Source: Acanthopleura granulata (lineage: Eukaryota > Mollusca > Polyplacophora > Chitonida > Chitonidae). Taken from it: 64,000 nucleotides of DNA. The position numbers were made by a program, and so were the translations under genes. Location: positions 1 to 64,000 of the forward strand of contig JABBOT010000029.1 of assembly GCA_016165875.1 (NCBI GenBank), given 5' to 3'. Each line of letters starts with the position of its first letter. The first letter of the stretch is position 1. The notes under the pieces were generated by a model. It was not told the DNA's origin and ran no database searches. It saw nothing but the letters and a program-made list of their open reading frames with translations. Shown here piece after piece: positions 12,961-22,474 of this stretch.

Positions 12961-13079
12961 TAATGAGTTGTTTCAGAGACAACCTTTCAGAAAGGCTCCT
13001 TGGGGATCTTTTCAAACCCTTCCCCTCCGCCCCCTGTGACTCTCACCTACTGATCAGACAGGGGCTTGCTTGGGGCAGG
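12961..13079 (+). other. Candidate exon-like segment, unidentified
   Basis: The segment sits between an acceptor-like TTCATGTAG and a donor-like CAG|GTAGGT, and one frame is open throughout (it starts IMSCFRDNLSERLLGDLF). I do not recognise the protein. It lies at the edge of an old repeat, so chance is a real alternative. No partner exon with matching phase is certain. Confidence 0.2.
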
Positions 13080-13260
13080 TAGGTATCTTAACATTACACT
13101 ATGTACTTCACCTGGTTGGCTATCATATCGTTTAGTGTGCCATCAGTCTGATTTGTATCACAGCTGATGTATGTATACTACACGTATGTAGCTGACCTTA
13201 TGTAGCCCTTCTGAATTATCTCCCCACTTCGGACCTGTCGTCACCCACAAGTCCTATTAG

Positions 13261-13473
13261 ATGTTGAACAAGCCCACTCCCCATGTTTTAGTGGACGTCA
13301 AGCAACCAGTGAAGCTCGACAAGGTGACTGTCCACAACCAGCATTCACTGGTATGCTGGCATGTTTATGTTTTAATGAGTTATCTCCTCTTTTTTAACTT
13401 ATTCCCACCCAGGAGTACAGTACGATGTACTGGTGGATGTCCAGCATCTGTAAACTTCCACAACCAGCCGTAA
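13261..13473 (+). other. Paired exon-like segments, unidentified
   Basis: Two related stretches occur, 13,261-13,350 and about 13,414-13,469. Each has an AG before it and a GT donor after it (CACTG|GTATGC and AGCC|GTAAGT), and both share words such as TGGACGTC/TGGATGTC and CCACAACCAGC. This looks like a small local duplication. The reading frames do not agree between the two, so a functional exon pair is doubtful. Confidence 0.2.
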
Positions 13474-13572
13474 GTGTCCCTACCGAAAGTTTGCCATTTC
13501 TGGGATGGGATCCAGTATCCTTTTTTTGCATAAACGTTGATATCTCAGTGCCTGAACTATCTGTACTACATG

Positions 13573-13722
13573 TTCAGTAGAGTTTTACCTCATACTCAAG
13601 AATATTTCACCTATACGATGGCGGCCAGCATGATGGTGGGGGGGAGCCGAGCAGAAAACAGGGGGAAAACCAGTGGCCATTTGCAGGTTGCTAGCAGACC
13701 TTCCCATGTGTAACTGACAGCA
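13573..13722 (-). repeat. SINE family A fragment
   Basis: The window's commonest interspersed repeat is recognised by its core: ACTCAAGAATATTTCAC, GATGGCGGCCAGCAT, GGTGGG...GGGGGAAA and GCAGGTTGCTAGCAGACC. The tRNA-like head, which would be at the right end, is missing here. The family is tRNA-derived, as shown by the full copy at 40,906-41,182. Confidence 0.75.
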
Positions 13723-14218
13723 ACAGATACTAAGATTTACAGGAGTCTGCCTGGACTGTCTTACAGACACATCTAGTTGATAAAATAATTTAGTTTCTAA
13801 TGACGTTTGTTTCTCTATCTCATTTGCATCATCCATTCCATTTGTATCCTCATGCCTCTCCAGAAGTAATCAAAAGTTAGCAAGAAAAGAGTCATTTCTG
13901 CTACCCTTTGAAAAGAAGTCCTGGTACATGTTTATCATCATTAGTGATCATAAAATAGGCTGGTTTGGATTCAGTTGGGTTTAACAATTCCCAGATATAC
14001 TCTTGGAGAAGCTACAGAACTCTACCCAGGTCCCAGATTCAATGAGATTACTGCGGAACAAGGCAGATTCCAACAACAACACGGTTTTACAATGCCAGTT
14101 GTCACCTGCGGGACTGCCCGGTCACTGTCAGAGACACAAAGCAAAAACTTCAATTTCAAGTGGGATTCCATGACAAAGGTAAGAATAAATACGTTGGTTC
14201 TATGTCATAGGCTACACT

Positions 14219-14280
14219 TTAGTATGCAAATTTCCAGGGCCCATTATTCGGAAAAGGTGTATTTCCTATATGTATAAAAC
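14219..14280 (+). promoter_or_regulatory. U6-type Pol III promoter (octamer, PSE region, TATA)
   Basis: ATGCAAAT matches the octamer used as a distal element in metazoan snRNA promoters, and TATGTATAAAA lies about 30 bp before the U6-like start at 14,304. The stretch between (ATTCGGAAAAGGTGTATTTCC) is where a proximal sequence element would lie and is conserved in every unit. In vertebrates the octamer sits near -215; here it is only about 80 bp upstream of the start. Confidence 0.7.
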
Positions 14281-14303
14281 AAGACGGCATCTCAACTGTA
14301 GGC

Positions 14304-14374
14304 GTACATGCTTTAGCAGTAAATATACCAAAACTGGAACGATAGAGAGAAGATAAGCACAGCTCGTGCGCTAG
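14304..14374 (+). pseudogene. U6 snRNA-like copy 1, 3'-truncated
   Basis: About 71 nt align with the 5' two-thirds of U6 snRNA: GCTTtaGCAG stem, ATATACcAAAAcTGGAACGATA, then AGAGAAGATaAGCA. The invariant ACAGAGA box reads AGAGAGA, and the 3' third (including the 3' stem and terminal T run) is absent. It runs into an A-rich tail instead of a T-run terminator. It is probably a pseudogene. Confidence 0.7.
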
Positions 14375-14546
14375 AAAAACAAGGAAAAAACGTTAATTTC
14401 AAATTGGATGCCAAGACAAAAGTAAGAATCAATACGTCGGTTCTACGTCATAGGCTACAGTTTAGTATGCAAATTTCCAGAGCCCATTATTCGGAAAAGG
14501 AGTATTTGATATATGTATAAAAGAAGTCGGCATCTCAACTGTACGC

Positions 14547-14598
14547 AAACTTGCTTCAGCAGTACATATACTAAAACGGGAACGATACAGAGAAGATT
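14547..14598 (+). pseudogene. U6 snRNA-like copy 2, short
   Basis: ACTTGCTTCAGCAGTACATATACTAAAA followed by GGAACGATACAGAGAAGATT keeps an intact ACAGAGA box. It breaks off at about 52 nt and joins TTCAGTCTCTGCCACACC, a phrase found downstream of the hairpin units at 15.9 and 16.8 kb. This is evidence of recombination between unit types. Confidence 0.7.
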
Positions 14599-14799
14599 TC
14601 AGTCTCTGCCACACCACAAGAATAAAGAAAAACAAAGAAAAAACATCAATTTCAAGTGGGATGCCATGACAAAGGTAAGAATAAATACGTTGGTTCTATG
14701 TCATAGACTACACTTTAGTATGCAAATTTCCAGGGCCCATTATTCGGAAAAGGTGCATTTCCTATATGTATAAAACAAGACGGCATCTCAGCTGTAGGC

Positions 14800-14870
14800 G
14801 TACGTGCTTTAGCAGTACATATACCAAAACTGGAACGATAGAGAGAAGATAAGCACGGCACGTGCGCAAG
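14800..14870 (+). pseudogene. U6 snRNA-like copy 3, 3'-truncated
   Basis: It has the same layout as the copy at 14,304: 5' stem, TATACcAAAAcTGGAACGATA, AGAGAGAAGATaAGCAC, ending GTGCGCAAG. The end matches the U6 phrase TGCGCAAGGATG but stops before the 3' domain. TATGTATAAAA lies about 30 bp upstream. Confidence 0.7.
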
Positions 14871-15049
14871 AATAGAGAAAAACAAGGAAAAAACGTTAAT
14901 TTCAAATTGGATGACAAGACAAAAGTAAGAATAAATACGTCGGTTCTACGTCATAGGCTACAGTTTAGTACGCAAATTTCCGAGGTCCATCATTCGGAAA
15001 AGGTGTATTTCCTATATGTATAAAAGAAGTCGGCATCTCAACTGTACGC

Positions 15050-15120
15050 GAACTTGCTTTAGCAGTACATATAGCAAAACTGGAACGATAGAGAGAAGAT
15101 AAGCGCGGCACGTGCGCAAG
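15050..15120 (+). pseudogene. U6 snRNA-like copy 4, 3'-truncated
   Basis: It carries a 5' U6 domain with ACTTGCTTtAGCAG and GGAACGATAGAGAGAAGATAAGC, and ends GTGCGCAAG. The octamer upstream is altered to ACGCAAAT. It shares the ATAGAGAGA variant with copies 1, 3 and 6, which points to amplification from one mutated parent. Confidence 0.7.
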
Positions 15121-15290
15121 AATAGAGAAAAACAAGGAAAACACGTTTATTTAAAATGGAATGCCATGAGCAAAGTAAGAATCAATACGTTGGTTCTACG
15201 TCACAGGCTACAGTTTAGTATGCAAATTTCCAGGGCCCATAATGCGGAAAAGGTGTATGTTCGGCCTGTATAAAGGAAGACGGCATCTTA

Positions 15291-15314
15291 AATTGCAACG
15301 ACAAAGAGAAGATT
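15291..15314 (+). pseudogene. U6 snRNA-like copy 5, remnant
   Basis: Only about 24 nt of U6 likeness remain (AACGACAAAGAGAAGATT) after a promoter-like stretch ending CTGTATAAAGGAAGACGGC. The 5' stem-loop has been deleted. Confidence 0.5.
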
Positions 15315-15515
15315 TCAATCGATTCCACACCACAAGAATAAAGAAAAACAAAGAAAAAACATCAATTTCAAATGGGATGCCATGACAAAGGTAAGAATAA
15401 ATACGTTGGTTCTATGTCATAGACTACACTTTAGTATGCAAATTTCCAGGGCCCATTATTCGGAAAAGGTGTATTTCCTATATGTATAAAACAAGACGGC
15501 ATCTCAACTGTAGGC

Positions 15516-15586
15516 GTACATGCTTTAGCAGTACATATACCAAAACTGGAACGATAGAGAGAAGATAAGCACGGCACGTGCGCAAG
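15516..15586 (+). pseudogene. U6 snRNA-like copy 6, 3'-truncated
   Basis: It is nearly the same as the copy at 14,304, with octamer ATGCAAAT near 15,436 and TATGTATAAAA near 15,482. The U6 box is the ATAGAGAGA variant, and it ends GTGCGCAAG before an A-rich tail. Confidence 0.7.
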
Positions 15587-15677
15587 AAAAACAAGGAAAA
15601 AACGTTAATTTCAAATGGGATGCCAAGACAAAAGTAAGAATCAATACGTCGGTTCTACGTCATAGGCTACAATTTAG

Positions 15678-15735
15678 TATGCAAATCTCCAGGGCCCATA
15701 ATGCGGCAAAGGTGTATGTCGGCCCATATATAAAA
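15678..15735 (+). promoter_or_regulatory. U6-type Pol III promoter of copy 7
   Basis: The octamer ATGCAAAT lies at 15,679-15,686 and TATATAAAA at 15,727-15,735. That puts TATA about 25-33 bp before the U6-like start at 15,760, the usual metazoan U6 spacing. The intervening GCGGCAAAGGTGTATGTCGG occupies the proximal-element position and is nearly the same in copy 8. Confidence 0.7.
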
Positions 15736-15759
15736 GAAGACGTCCTCTCATCTGCATGC

Positions 15760-15838
15760 GTACTTGCTTCGGCAGTACATATCCTAAAACTGGAACGATA
15801 CAGAGAAGATTAGCATGGCCACTGCACGGCCAAGGAGG
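15760..15838 (+). ncRNA. U6 snRNA-like gene with fold-back, copy 7
   Basis: This is the best U6 5' half in the window: GTACTTGCTTCGGCAGTAC forms the 5' stem-loop, with the usual G-C pair replaced by A-T on both sides. ATACAGAGAAGATTAGCATGGCC then keeps the ACAGAGA box that pairs with the 5' splice site. After CTGC the U6 sequence is lost, and an inverted copy of its own middle follows (15,840-15,864). The 3' domain and terminator are therefore missing, so it cannot be a standard U6 gene. A Pol III hairpin transcript is possible but unproven. Confidence 0.6.
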
Positions 15839-15864
15839 TCATGCTAATCTTCTCTGTATCGTTC
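15793..15864 (+). repeat. U6-derived inverted repeat (hairpin 1)
   Basis: Arms 15,793-15,817 and 15,840-15,864 are perfect 25-bp reverse complements, running GAACGATACAGAG...GCATG. The stem extends three more pairs inward, one a G-T wobble. The loop is about 16 nt. The left arm is U6 sense sequence and the right arm U6 antisense. Confidence 0.95.
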
Positions 15865-15880
15865 TTTGAACATTCAGTAT

Positions 15881-15918
15881 GCACGATGGTGAAAGGTCCC
15901 GTCCTTTCACCTTCGTGC
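15881..15918 (+). repeat. Second hairpin of the U6/5S module, copy 1
   Basis: GCACGATGGTGAAAGG and CCTTTCACCTTCGTGC form a 16-bp stem with one mismatch around a TCCCGT loop. It is repeated with a perfect stem at 16,722-16,757. It matches no small RNA that I know. Confidence 0.9.
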
Positions 15919-16117
15919 ATGCTTCAGTCTCTGCCATCCTTCCAGCAGCCTTTGTTTCATACGGGTGCAATCTTCTAACAGCCCTCGCAAAAGTGCACTA
16001 CCCTACACCGCTTGCTCCGTTCAATTTGTCCAGCATGCCGGGCTACTGTGAACATAATTTCAGTAAAACAATGGTGATGAGACGCGTAGCAAGAGAAAGA
16101 AAACAAGAAAAACAAAG

Positions 16118-16124
16118 AAAAAAA
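16118..16124 (-). terminator. Pol III T-run terminator of the 5S gene
   Basis: AAAAAAA on the plus strand reads as seven T on the minus strand, just downstream of the 5S 3' end and followed by further T-rich sequence (TCTTTGTTTTTC). It has the form of a Pol III terminator. Confidence 0.75.
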
Positions 16125-16134
16125 CATTCTACCA

Positions 16135-16252
16135 GCCTACAGCATCCGGTGTTCCCAGGCGGTCACCCATCCAAATACTAACCGGGCTCGACGTTGCTTA
16201 ACTTCGGTGATCAGACGTGAACCGGTGTTTTCAATGTAGTATGGCCGTAGGC
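16135..16252 (-). rRNA. 5S ribosomal RNA gene
   Basis: On the minus strand these 118 nt read as a complete 5S rRNA. The ends GCCTACGGC and GCTGTAGGC pair as helix I with a single G-U. The internal control region is present: AAGTTAAGCAACGTCGAGCCC as box A and intermediate element, then GGATGGGTGACCGCCTGGGAA as box C. A run of seven T on the minus strand about 8 nt past the 3' end would terminate Pol III. It appears functional. It is transcribed opposite to the U6-like copies and sits in the same repeated module. Its 5' flank contains no further 5S copy, so it is not in a classic 5S tandem array here. Confidence 0.93.
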
Positions 16253-16518
16253 GGGCGAATAGGTAAAACTTTATTACATATATGAGCAGCGAAATAAAAT
16301 TCTGTCGCATGTCAGAGCAGTAAGCACGAAAGTGAAGGGGCTGAATGGCCATGTGAACAAGGACAAGAAACGCCTTGTCATTCAACTGCTTTCTCGGCTT
16401 AGCTGAGCCGTTCAAGTCACACCAAGGGCATTTCCCAGCCGGCCAGTGTAGAAAATGGGATGCCATGACCAAAGTAAGAACAAATAGGATGGTCCTACGT
16501 CATAGGCTACAGTTTAAT

Positions 16519-16575
16519 ATGCAAATCTCCAGGGCCCATAATGCGGCAAAGGTGTGAGTCCGCCCATATATAAAA
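16519..16575 (+). promoter_or_regulatory. U6-type Pol III promoter of copy 8
   Basis: Octamer ATGCAAAT near 16,519 and TATATAAAA near 16,567-16,575 keep the spacing seen at copy 7 relative to the U6-like start at 16,600. The proximal-element region (GCGGCAAAGGTGTGAGTCCG) differs from copy 7 by only a few bases. Confidence 0.65.
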
Positions 16576-16599
16576 GAAGACGTCCTCTCAACTGCATGC

Positions 16600-16678
16600 G
16601 CACTTGCTTCCTCAGTACATATGGTAAAAGTGGAACGATACAGAAAAGATTAGCATGGCCCCTACACGGCCAAGGAGG
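16600..16678 (+). ncRNA. U6 snRNA-like gene with fold-back, copy 8
   Basis: GCACTTGCTTCCTCAG and TACATATGGTAAAAGTGGAACGATACAG mark the U6 5' half; then AAAAGATTAGCATGGCCCCTACACGG. The ACAGAGA box is changed to ACAGAAA, which would be harmful in a splicing U6. As in copy 7, an inverted copy of the middle follows. Its right arm contains TTTT at 16,690-16,693, which could stop Pol III within the hairpin. Confidence 0.55.
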
Positions 16679-16704
16679 CCATGCTAATCTTTTCTGTATC
16701 GTTC
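16633..16704 (+). repeat. U6-derived inverted repeat (hairpin 2)
   Basis: Arms 16,633-16,660 and 16,677-16,704 are perfect 28-bp reverse complements. Compared with hairpin 1, the left arm has G to A (GAGAAG to GAAAAG) and the right arm has the matching C to T (CTTCTC to CTTTTC). A G-T wobble in hairpin 1 is G-C here. Confidence 0.95.
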
Positions 16705-16721
16705 TTTGGACCTTCAGTATT

Positions 16722-16757
16722 CACGAAGGTGAAAGGTCCCGTCCTTTCACCTTCGTG
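16722..16757 (+). repeat. Second hairpin of the U6/5S module, copy 2
   Basis: CACGAAGGTGAAAGG and CCTTTCACCTTCGTG form a perfect 15-bp stem with a TCCCGT loop. It is the second copy of the structure at 15,881. Confidence 0.9.
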
Positions 16758-16963
16758 CATGCTTCAGTCTCTGCCACACGGCAAGCAGCCTTTGTTTCAT
16801 ACAGCTCAAGTCTTCTCCCAGCCTTCGCAAAATTACACTGCCCTACACCGCTTGCTCAGTTCAACTTGTCCAGCATGCCGGGCTACTGTGAATATAATTT
16901 CAGTAAAAAATGGTGATGAGACGTGTAGCTACAGAAAGAAAAACAAAGAAAAAAATTCCACCA

Positions 16964-17015
16964 GCCTACAGTACACGGTGTTCCCAGGCGTTGCTTAAGT
17001 TCGGTGATTCGGTAG
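16964..17015 (-). pseudogene. Broken 5S rRNA copy
   Basis: GCCTACAG, GGTGTTCCCAGGCG and TTGCTTAAGTTCGGTGATTC match the 5S gene at 16,135. The segment between them, which holds most of box C and the intermediate element, is deleted, and the 5' end decays after GGTAGTAT. It lies about 829 bp from the intact gene, matching the roughly 840-bp spacing of the two hairpin modules. Confidence 0.85.
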
Positions 17016-17019
17016 TATT

Positions 17020-20000
17020 CATATAGCATATAAAGCGAAACTACGATCTGGTTACAAAGGCAAATTAGGGACTTATATGAACACATAGAAGTCGCAACAC
17101 ATCATACCTGTATCTATGCATCCACCAAAAATTAAAACCGTAGGTGAAAAAGAATTCAAGATATAGCCCGGACATGACTACAGACAGACTGACAAAGTCG
17201 ATATACGACCACGAACACTGATGACATAAAAAGGAGAGATATACCCTTCTGTATCTAATATGCTTCTGGTGTGCCATAGTTGGACTAAAGGGGCATAACT
17301 CTTGAGAGCCATAGAAATCACATGGTCCCTCTTGCGTGTACCTTCTTTACTCCAACAAAACACAGGTCTGTATAGGCTTTAACACTGTCCTTAGTCTATC
17401 CTGCATTACTTCTGGCCCCATTGCTCTCGTCAGTACAGGTCTAATGTCCTTAGCAAATTGCCATAGTTGGTGGTTTAGTACGACATCAAGTCAGAATATT
17501 TAATTGTCCTCTGATCACTTCAGCTTCCACTCTCCTTCACCCAGAAATGTAACTTCAGTGGTGGAAGTAAAATATTCTTGAGTGCTTCATTTAACACCAA
17601 TCATATGAAAATTATTACTCACATGTATTAAACACAAACTGACATTAACGTAAAATTTGCTCCTTTTTATTCATTCTGTCAACACTTATAGAATACCACA
17701 GTTTTCATGTATTAGTACACATTTTGTAAGTAGGACTGGATGTACCCAAATGAATATTCAGAATATCAATGGGTGGAAAATATAAAGAGGGTCTTAAATT
17801 TCATGGGGATTGAATTCCAAGGCGGTAGAAAGAAACATTGTGACACATTTATTTAATATCATACATTTCCAGCCTTTGGCTCTTGTTTACAGAAAATGCA
17901 CCGTCATCCTGCAAGTTACAATGAACAATAAACCCACTGAAACGTTGTTATTACATACAGAGATGTTGAATTACTCTGTTCAGTGTTCAACAGTTCACAA
18001 ATGGGACAAAATATAGAGGAATTAAGATAAAACAAGGCTCACTGGTACATGTATCTAAGTGATGACTAAACCCTATGCTTGCAAAAGCCATTATCAGAGC
18101 ACAGTCTCCCTCCCTGACAATTCAAGTGTCTTTGTCACAGTTTACACTTATGTATATGCAAATAATTCTGTATATATTGTGTATACACTGTGTATTGTAT
18201 GAAGGTCAGTAGCCGGAATACATGTATACTTCATACAATACCATAATGCATATGCAGGGACATCGGTTTGTAGATATTTCAGATGACAAAACACTATTAA
18301 TCCTCTCAGAATGTATCATTTGTTGTCAGAAATACGCATATCAAATTTATGTCTATTTCTAAATTTATGTCCATTTCTATTACTAGATATGCATGAGAAA
18401 TATGAGACTCAGAAATATTTTCGAATTCTGGACAAGCCAAAGTCAGGTGATGTTGATCTTCAATTTCGCTATGTTTGCAGAGTGCAGGTGGCCTTCATAC
18501 AATAAACAGTGTATATATATATATATGAAAATAATGGAAAAAATATATACATATACTGCTCCTTGGCAAGAACAATTAACAAACTCCCTATAGAGAATAG
18601 AGTTAAACAAATGCAATTTAAGATCTTGCAAAACATTTATTGCCTTTGAGTAAGGGTATCCTTTTGTATTCTCATCCTTCACACGCTGGGGATTGTTTGG
18701 ATTTCCGTTACAATGCAGAGCTGCAAGATGAGTTGGTAAAAAAAAAATGTATTCACCTGAGCGCAACATCCTGTCTATGGCCTGTGTACCTTGTTATATA
18801 CATACCAATGTAAAGAAGGAACCAGAACACCTGCTCGTGATGATATGCGATAGGTGTTTATTTCAGCATGCGTGACAGTCACCGAAACCAACCGTGAATG
18901 GAACAAAAAGAATGACCAGATTACAGTTAGTTATAAGGCAATTATATTGATGTGAGCGGTTCACACAAATTACGATACCATTCACATCTACATCCACAGT
19001 TCCATACATATACTATGATAGCTCGGGCGGAATTCCACATTCAAGTGTCCTCATTTCGACAGTGTGCCGCCGATCCTAACAACCTACCACAACTTTTTTA
19101 CATATAACAACTACATGGAGAGAACAGCAGAAACTGTAGAACTAACAATGTCAAAAGAAACTAATACCTGAAATGTTCGAAACCAAACGGTACTTGAAAA
19201 ATGTAGAAATTATTACTTCTGGCTATTACAAGGCAACAACGCTCTCTGACGTCCCCACGTGTCTTAGAACATGACACTTGGAATAAACTTTGATCACATG
19301 CATAAAAATCCAATAACCAATAAAATGAACACACATTCACCCTAAGGCACTTATTATACTACTTCATAACGTACTTACGTTAATTTGTAACTGTGTAACA
19401 TATTACGCAATCGTATAAACTAAAACATCTCAACCAGCGGTATCATTACTCTATACATGTGTCACTTACCCCTAACATAACACAACAGCATCCATTGTAA
19501 CCAGGCGACAGCATCGGACAGAGTGTTGACACTCTAAGGCCTAGGACTACAGAGTAAAACAATAACCCCCCCCCCCCCACCTATACAGCAACTTTATTTT
19601 CACACGGTATGTACAATAGTCCAACAGAACATGATATCAACACACCACAACCTATCTGCATGATCGCCAGCCCTTATATTGCTTAGGTTGTACAAAGGCT
19701 CACTCCTTTGAAACGAACGGTAGGACAGTAACTAGCTGTTTTAAAGCGTCGTATGCAACGAACACTAAAAATAGCATGTTACACTAAGTATAAATAGCAT
19801 TCAGACGATTCTGCTCCTTATGATTCAGCTGGGTCCTTGAACATGTTTCCAAATTAAAGAAGGGAGACTACTCTTCAACAGTCGGGGCTTAGCATTATTA
19901 CACCAAGATAAGCAAGCTGTACAAATACATATATGCACTGGGCTACAGTACATGCTCAGTGTTAATGGAGTTATGCAGAGATGTACTAACTCGGTGAGCA

Positions 20001-22070
20001 CAGAACTACAGCAGCCTTGTTAAATCTCAGCAAAAAATCTCAAAAAAAAAAACAACAAACAAGTAAGGAAGCTTGCTGGATTTGGATTTAGAGCCATCTA
20101 TTTTTTTTTCAACCTGGGTTCTGTTCTGCCCGGTTTCATCCCATGATCCCACCATATAATGCTGGCTGCCCTCCTACATACCCTAATTCTTCAACCTTTT
20201 CACAACACAACGTCACAAAGGAATGCTGAATGAACACTGTCAATAACACTATGATGTCATAATTCCCAGATCACAATTTGGTATAGTTCAAAACTCCTAG
20301 ACGCGACGGGAAATTACTGTTGAAGGTTTTTCAAGACACAAGTTTCAAAGAAGTTTTTCAGTAAGCTTCAATAAGCCTCATATTCGGTTCAGCTGAGACA
20401 ATATGAGGCTTACATATCCTACATAGTTTTGTACCGTTTCATTCAGTAACTAGTAATATTAACTAACATGGCCATTCACATGCTTGCAGGATAATACCTG
20501 AAACTTACATGTAACTCCTATTAATGGAAAGAGGCTTTAAGCTTAGGTTATTTCTGATTAAGCTTTCATATTCAACTTCCAGTTATCAACTCCTGCATAT
20601 ATCTAGATACAGAACTGCACCTCTCCTTTTTATATCCTGGCTCCAGAAAACAACAAGAGTTCAGGTGAACACAATATACGGCCAAACAAATACATTCCTT
20701 TGAAATGTATAAAGGAATAGCAGCGGCATTGTGATGAGTATAAACTGTTAGAGAAAGTACGTCTTGGATTTTGATGAAAAGTGCACATAAAACAATGAGT
20801 TTGGAAAAGAAATGGTTTCAAAAATATGTGTATGTGAATGACATTTCTCATCCTCTTACAAGGTTCAGAGGTGGGGGCTCGAATCAGCATCTGCATACAT
20901 ATGTATCACTCAAAAAATAAAATTGTATATGGAAAATGACTGGAGGCGTAGCCCTGACAAGGATTATATGTATGATAATGGCAATTTGGTTACCATGGCA
21001 ACAATGAAAATCAACAAGGGTGAGTCACAATACATGGTCACCAAGAATTAAAACTGAATATGGAAAACAACTGTACTTGTAGCCGGAACACATCATCACC
21101 ATCAAGTCATATCTATTAATAATACCTGCTATTCTTGCTGCATGTAGCTGCTAAAATGGGACAAGTCAATGTACAGTAATATAATCAAGGGTCAGTCCAA
21201 ACTCTTAATCAGCTACAATTAGAAAACATGAAGTGTACTCAAATTTGACTGGTCACTTGTAAGAGAAAAACTAAATTGCCCAAATCACAAACTCAAATTC
21301 AGCACTCTACAGCCAAACTGTAACTAAGACACATGAACACATGCCTGGTCACTGGCAAGAGATATACTAAGTTGCTCAAATCCCAAACTCTGGTTTTTAT
21401 TCACCCACGAGAGTTAATCTGTCATGAAGTCCATTAGCATCACATTAAACTGAATGACAATCAAATCAATAAATACATGTACTAGTAAACTGTAGCCTAG
21501 AGTTATGCTGTCAGTTTTGAGTGTAGCTGTGATAATTTTGGAAGAGATACAAACAAGTTCTCTACTACTACCATGTAGGACACTACATGTATATTCATGT
21601 AAAGTATAAAACATGTAAGCTCCACATGTGAATACTAGTACGCGGCCATCATTAAATATACGTTTGTTGGATGTTATCCAACTGACCCTCCCAAAAAGGA
21701 TCCTATTTTAAAGTTTTAATTAGGACTTGGATCAAACTTAATTCTCTCTTAATTTATACATTTTTTAAAATGCCTACATTTCTGATGGAATTTTTTTAGG
21801 GTCACCTTATAAAATTTTATTTAAGGTGAAATTCATTAGACCTCTTACTAAAATAACATTGTTGGTGTATTTAAGCTGAAGTACAATTATATGTATCAAC
21901 ACTTTGCTGTGCAATAACCTCTTTCTCTGTACAGCCAAAAACAGCACAAACCAAGGGTAATGTTAATTAACATTAAAACATTAAAATGACACTAAAATGA
22001 CAAAAAACATTAAAAATGACTTTTAGATTAACACACAAAGATGCACTGGCAAAAACCCCTGAGTTTTGGA
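17020..22070. other. Non-coding AT-rich stretch
   Basis: I see no convincing gene here. Open frames are short and lack family motifs or paired splice sites. Small items include a (TA)n patch near 18,510, a 13-C run at 19,567, a short SINE family A core near 20,118-20,182 and a 12-bp-arm hairpin at about 20,373-20,412. Confidence 0.6.
20118..20182 (+). repeat. SINE family A fragment, opposite orientation
   Basis: GTTCTGTTCTGCCCGGTTTC, CCACCATATAATGCTGGCTGCC and CTCCTACAT are the reverse complement of the family A core (GGCCAGCATTATGGTGGG). Only the core centre survives. Confidence 0.6.
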
Positions 22071-22400
22071 AACCACACCTCTCCCCACCCCACCTACGTT
22101 TAATTCCATCCAACCCTACCCACATTTAACCACACCCCACCTCACCTACGTTTAACCCCATCCCAGCCCACACTTAACCCCATCCCACCTCATCCACATT
22201 TATCCACGTTCTGCGTTTACCCTCATCCCACCTCATCCACGTTTATCCACATCCCATCCTACCCACGTTTAACCCCACCCCACCCCACCTCACCTATGTT
22301 TAACCCCATCCAACCCCACATTTAACCCCATCCCACCCCATCCACGTTTATCCACCTCACACCCTACCTACATTTAACTCTACCCCACAACACCCAAATC
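22070..22400. repeat. C-rich minisatellite
   Basis: Imperfect repeats of about 25-30 bp are built from CCCCACCCCACCTACGTTTAA, CCCCATCCCACC and CCACATTTAACC. The plus strand is nearly free of G, a strong strand bias. Confidence 0.85.
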
Positions 22401-22474
22401 TAACTCCAGTGCTAATGCTGAAGTGAATGATGTCCTACACAAGTGGAATACAAAATGGTTCTGAGATCACTTAC

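Larger units (their letters stand above)
14140..15600 (+). repeat. Tandem U6-promoter/U6 units, about 245 bp each
   Basis: Units repeat with octamers near 14,220, 14,467, 14,718, 14,971, 15,219, 15,436 and 15,679, spaced mostly 243-253 bp. Each holds GGATGCCATGACAAA, a TACGTTGGTTCTA block, the octamer, a TATA box, a U6-like 5' segment, and an A-rich tail (AAGAAAAACAAAGAAAAAAC). The tail resembles the antisense of the T-rich terminator flank of the 5S gene at 16,135, so the unit may be a chimera of U6 and 5S surroundings. Confidence 0.85.

Noticed and set aside
16395..16415. Histone-type 3' stem-loop (CGGCTTAGCTGAGCCG)
   Set aside because: The stem is similar, but the loop and flanks do not match the histone consensus, and no histone coding sequence lies nearby.
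16137..16472. 111-codon minus-strand protein
   Set aside because: It overlaps the 5S rRNA gene on the same strand; the frame is a by-product of the RNA gene.
19567..19580. Poly-C run (also poly-G near 25,527 and 43,098)
   Set aside because: Homopolymer runs with no further structure; their lengths are also prone to sequencing error.
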